From: Syntrophobacter fumaroxidans MPOB
Lineage (GTDB): Bacteria > Desulfobacterota > Syntrophobacteria > Syntrophobacterales > Syntrophobacteraceae
Direction: 5' to 3'
NCBI RefSeq assembly: GCF_000014965.1
Contig: NC_008554.1
Location: 4,926,252 to 4,990,251, forward strand
Length of the DNA: 64,000 nucleotides
A program made the translations under genes and the position numbers. Below the pieces are notes generated by a model. That model was given only the letters and a program-made list of their open reading frames with translations. It searched no databases and was not told the DNA's origin. Below, piece after piece: positions 63,869 through 64,000 of the stretch; the stretch's first letter is position 1, and each line of letters starts with the position of its first letter.

Positions 63869-64000
63869 TTGGGGGACGCCGCTCACGATTGTTACGATGA
63901 GATGACGATTTTGTGTGAAAAATGGAGAAAAGAGAAGTTCAATCTACGGCTTTTCGGAGAACTGACTCTCCGAAACAATATAAGAGCCTGCAATCATGGC
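63869..64000 (+). CDS. Possible start of an unidentified gene (partial)
   Basis: An open frame of 44 codons from TTG 63869 to the window end, with GGAGGA six bases upstream of the TTG. An internal ATG is at 63902. The protein-like sequence (EMTILCEKWRKEKFNLRL) is charged and Lys/Arg-rich. I do not recognise it. Too short to be sure it is a gene. Confidence 0.3.
   Translation, partial: MGDAAHDCYDEMTILCEKWRKEKFNLRLFGELTLRNNIRACNHG

Noticed and set aside
63952..63975. Perfect 9-bp inverted repeat TTTCGGAGA/TCTCCGAAA as terminator or operator
   Set aside because: It lies inside the possible coding start at the right edge and no T-run follows; function cannot be supported.

Overview
The window is high-GC bacterial chromosome and looks like a strictly anaerobic deltaproteobacterium of the syntrophic or sulfate-reducing type (Syntrophobacter-like). 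The evidence is an indolepyruvate:ferredoxin oxidoreductase, a tungsten-type aldehyde:ferredoxin oxidoreductase, a CooC-type nickel-insertion ATPase beside DUF3786 and FolE2, and a soluble Hdr/fumarate-reductase-like gene set. The species is inferred from gene content only. I saw no rRNA, tRNA, CRISPR array or complete insertion sequence.

Layout. 1-2.9 kb (minus): a deacetylase of the HDAC family, cut by the window edge, behind a hydantoinase/oxoprolinase-type gene. 3.6-6.4 kb: divergent mreB and a D-Ala-D-Ala carboxypeptidase with a long Lys/Ser-rich tail. 7.3-16 kb: a giant Rhs/YD-repeat surface protein split by a single-base frameshift. It ends in an AT-rich toxin-like tip, followed by a small four-helix membrane protein (likely immunity) and a displaced copy of the Rhs core. 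16.1-18.8 kb: two convergent, overlapping glycosyltransferase genes. 19.1-22.4 kb: an FMN-dependent glutamate-synthase-like gene with a strongly structured leader, facing an unusual KaiC-like/HTH/cupin regulator.

22.7-32.1 kb: a long operon livK-livH-livM-livG-livF-paaK-iorA-iorB. Its 5' leader encodes a short Tyr-rich peptide (five Tyr codons in seven) followed by mutually exclusive hairpins and two tandem T-tract terminators. This is a textbook-style attenuator that would switch the operon on when charged tRNA-Tyr is scarce. It suggests the aryl-CoA ligase and Ior work anabolically, turning arylacetates into aromatic amino acids, or that the operon is for scavenging. This is the most interesting signal in the window.

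32.2-36.6 kb: sfsA, a DUF4412 periplasmic protein, an AOR-family oxidoreductase with its own promoter, and a YggU-family protein. 36.9-45 kb: a Gln/Pro/Lys-rich secreted protein, then a TPR/beta-barrel protein, a FecR protein with a Thr-rich tail, a secreted protein and a CHASE2 adenylate cyclase. 45-51.4 kb (minus): glycosyltransferase, radical SAM/B12 enzyme, a large GT-C-like membrane protein with TPRs, and a class II-like cAMP phosphodiesterase. 52.8-56.7 kb: four genes for HdrC-, HdrB-, FrdB- and FrdA-like subunits. 56.8-63.3 kb: zinc-ribbon thioredoxin (minus); DUF3786, cooC-like, folE2 and an APH/P-loop kinase (plus); ddl and an HD-domain gene (minus). A dispersed palindromic repeat family sits in several intergenic gaps.
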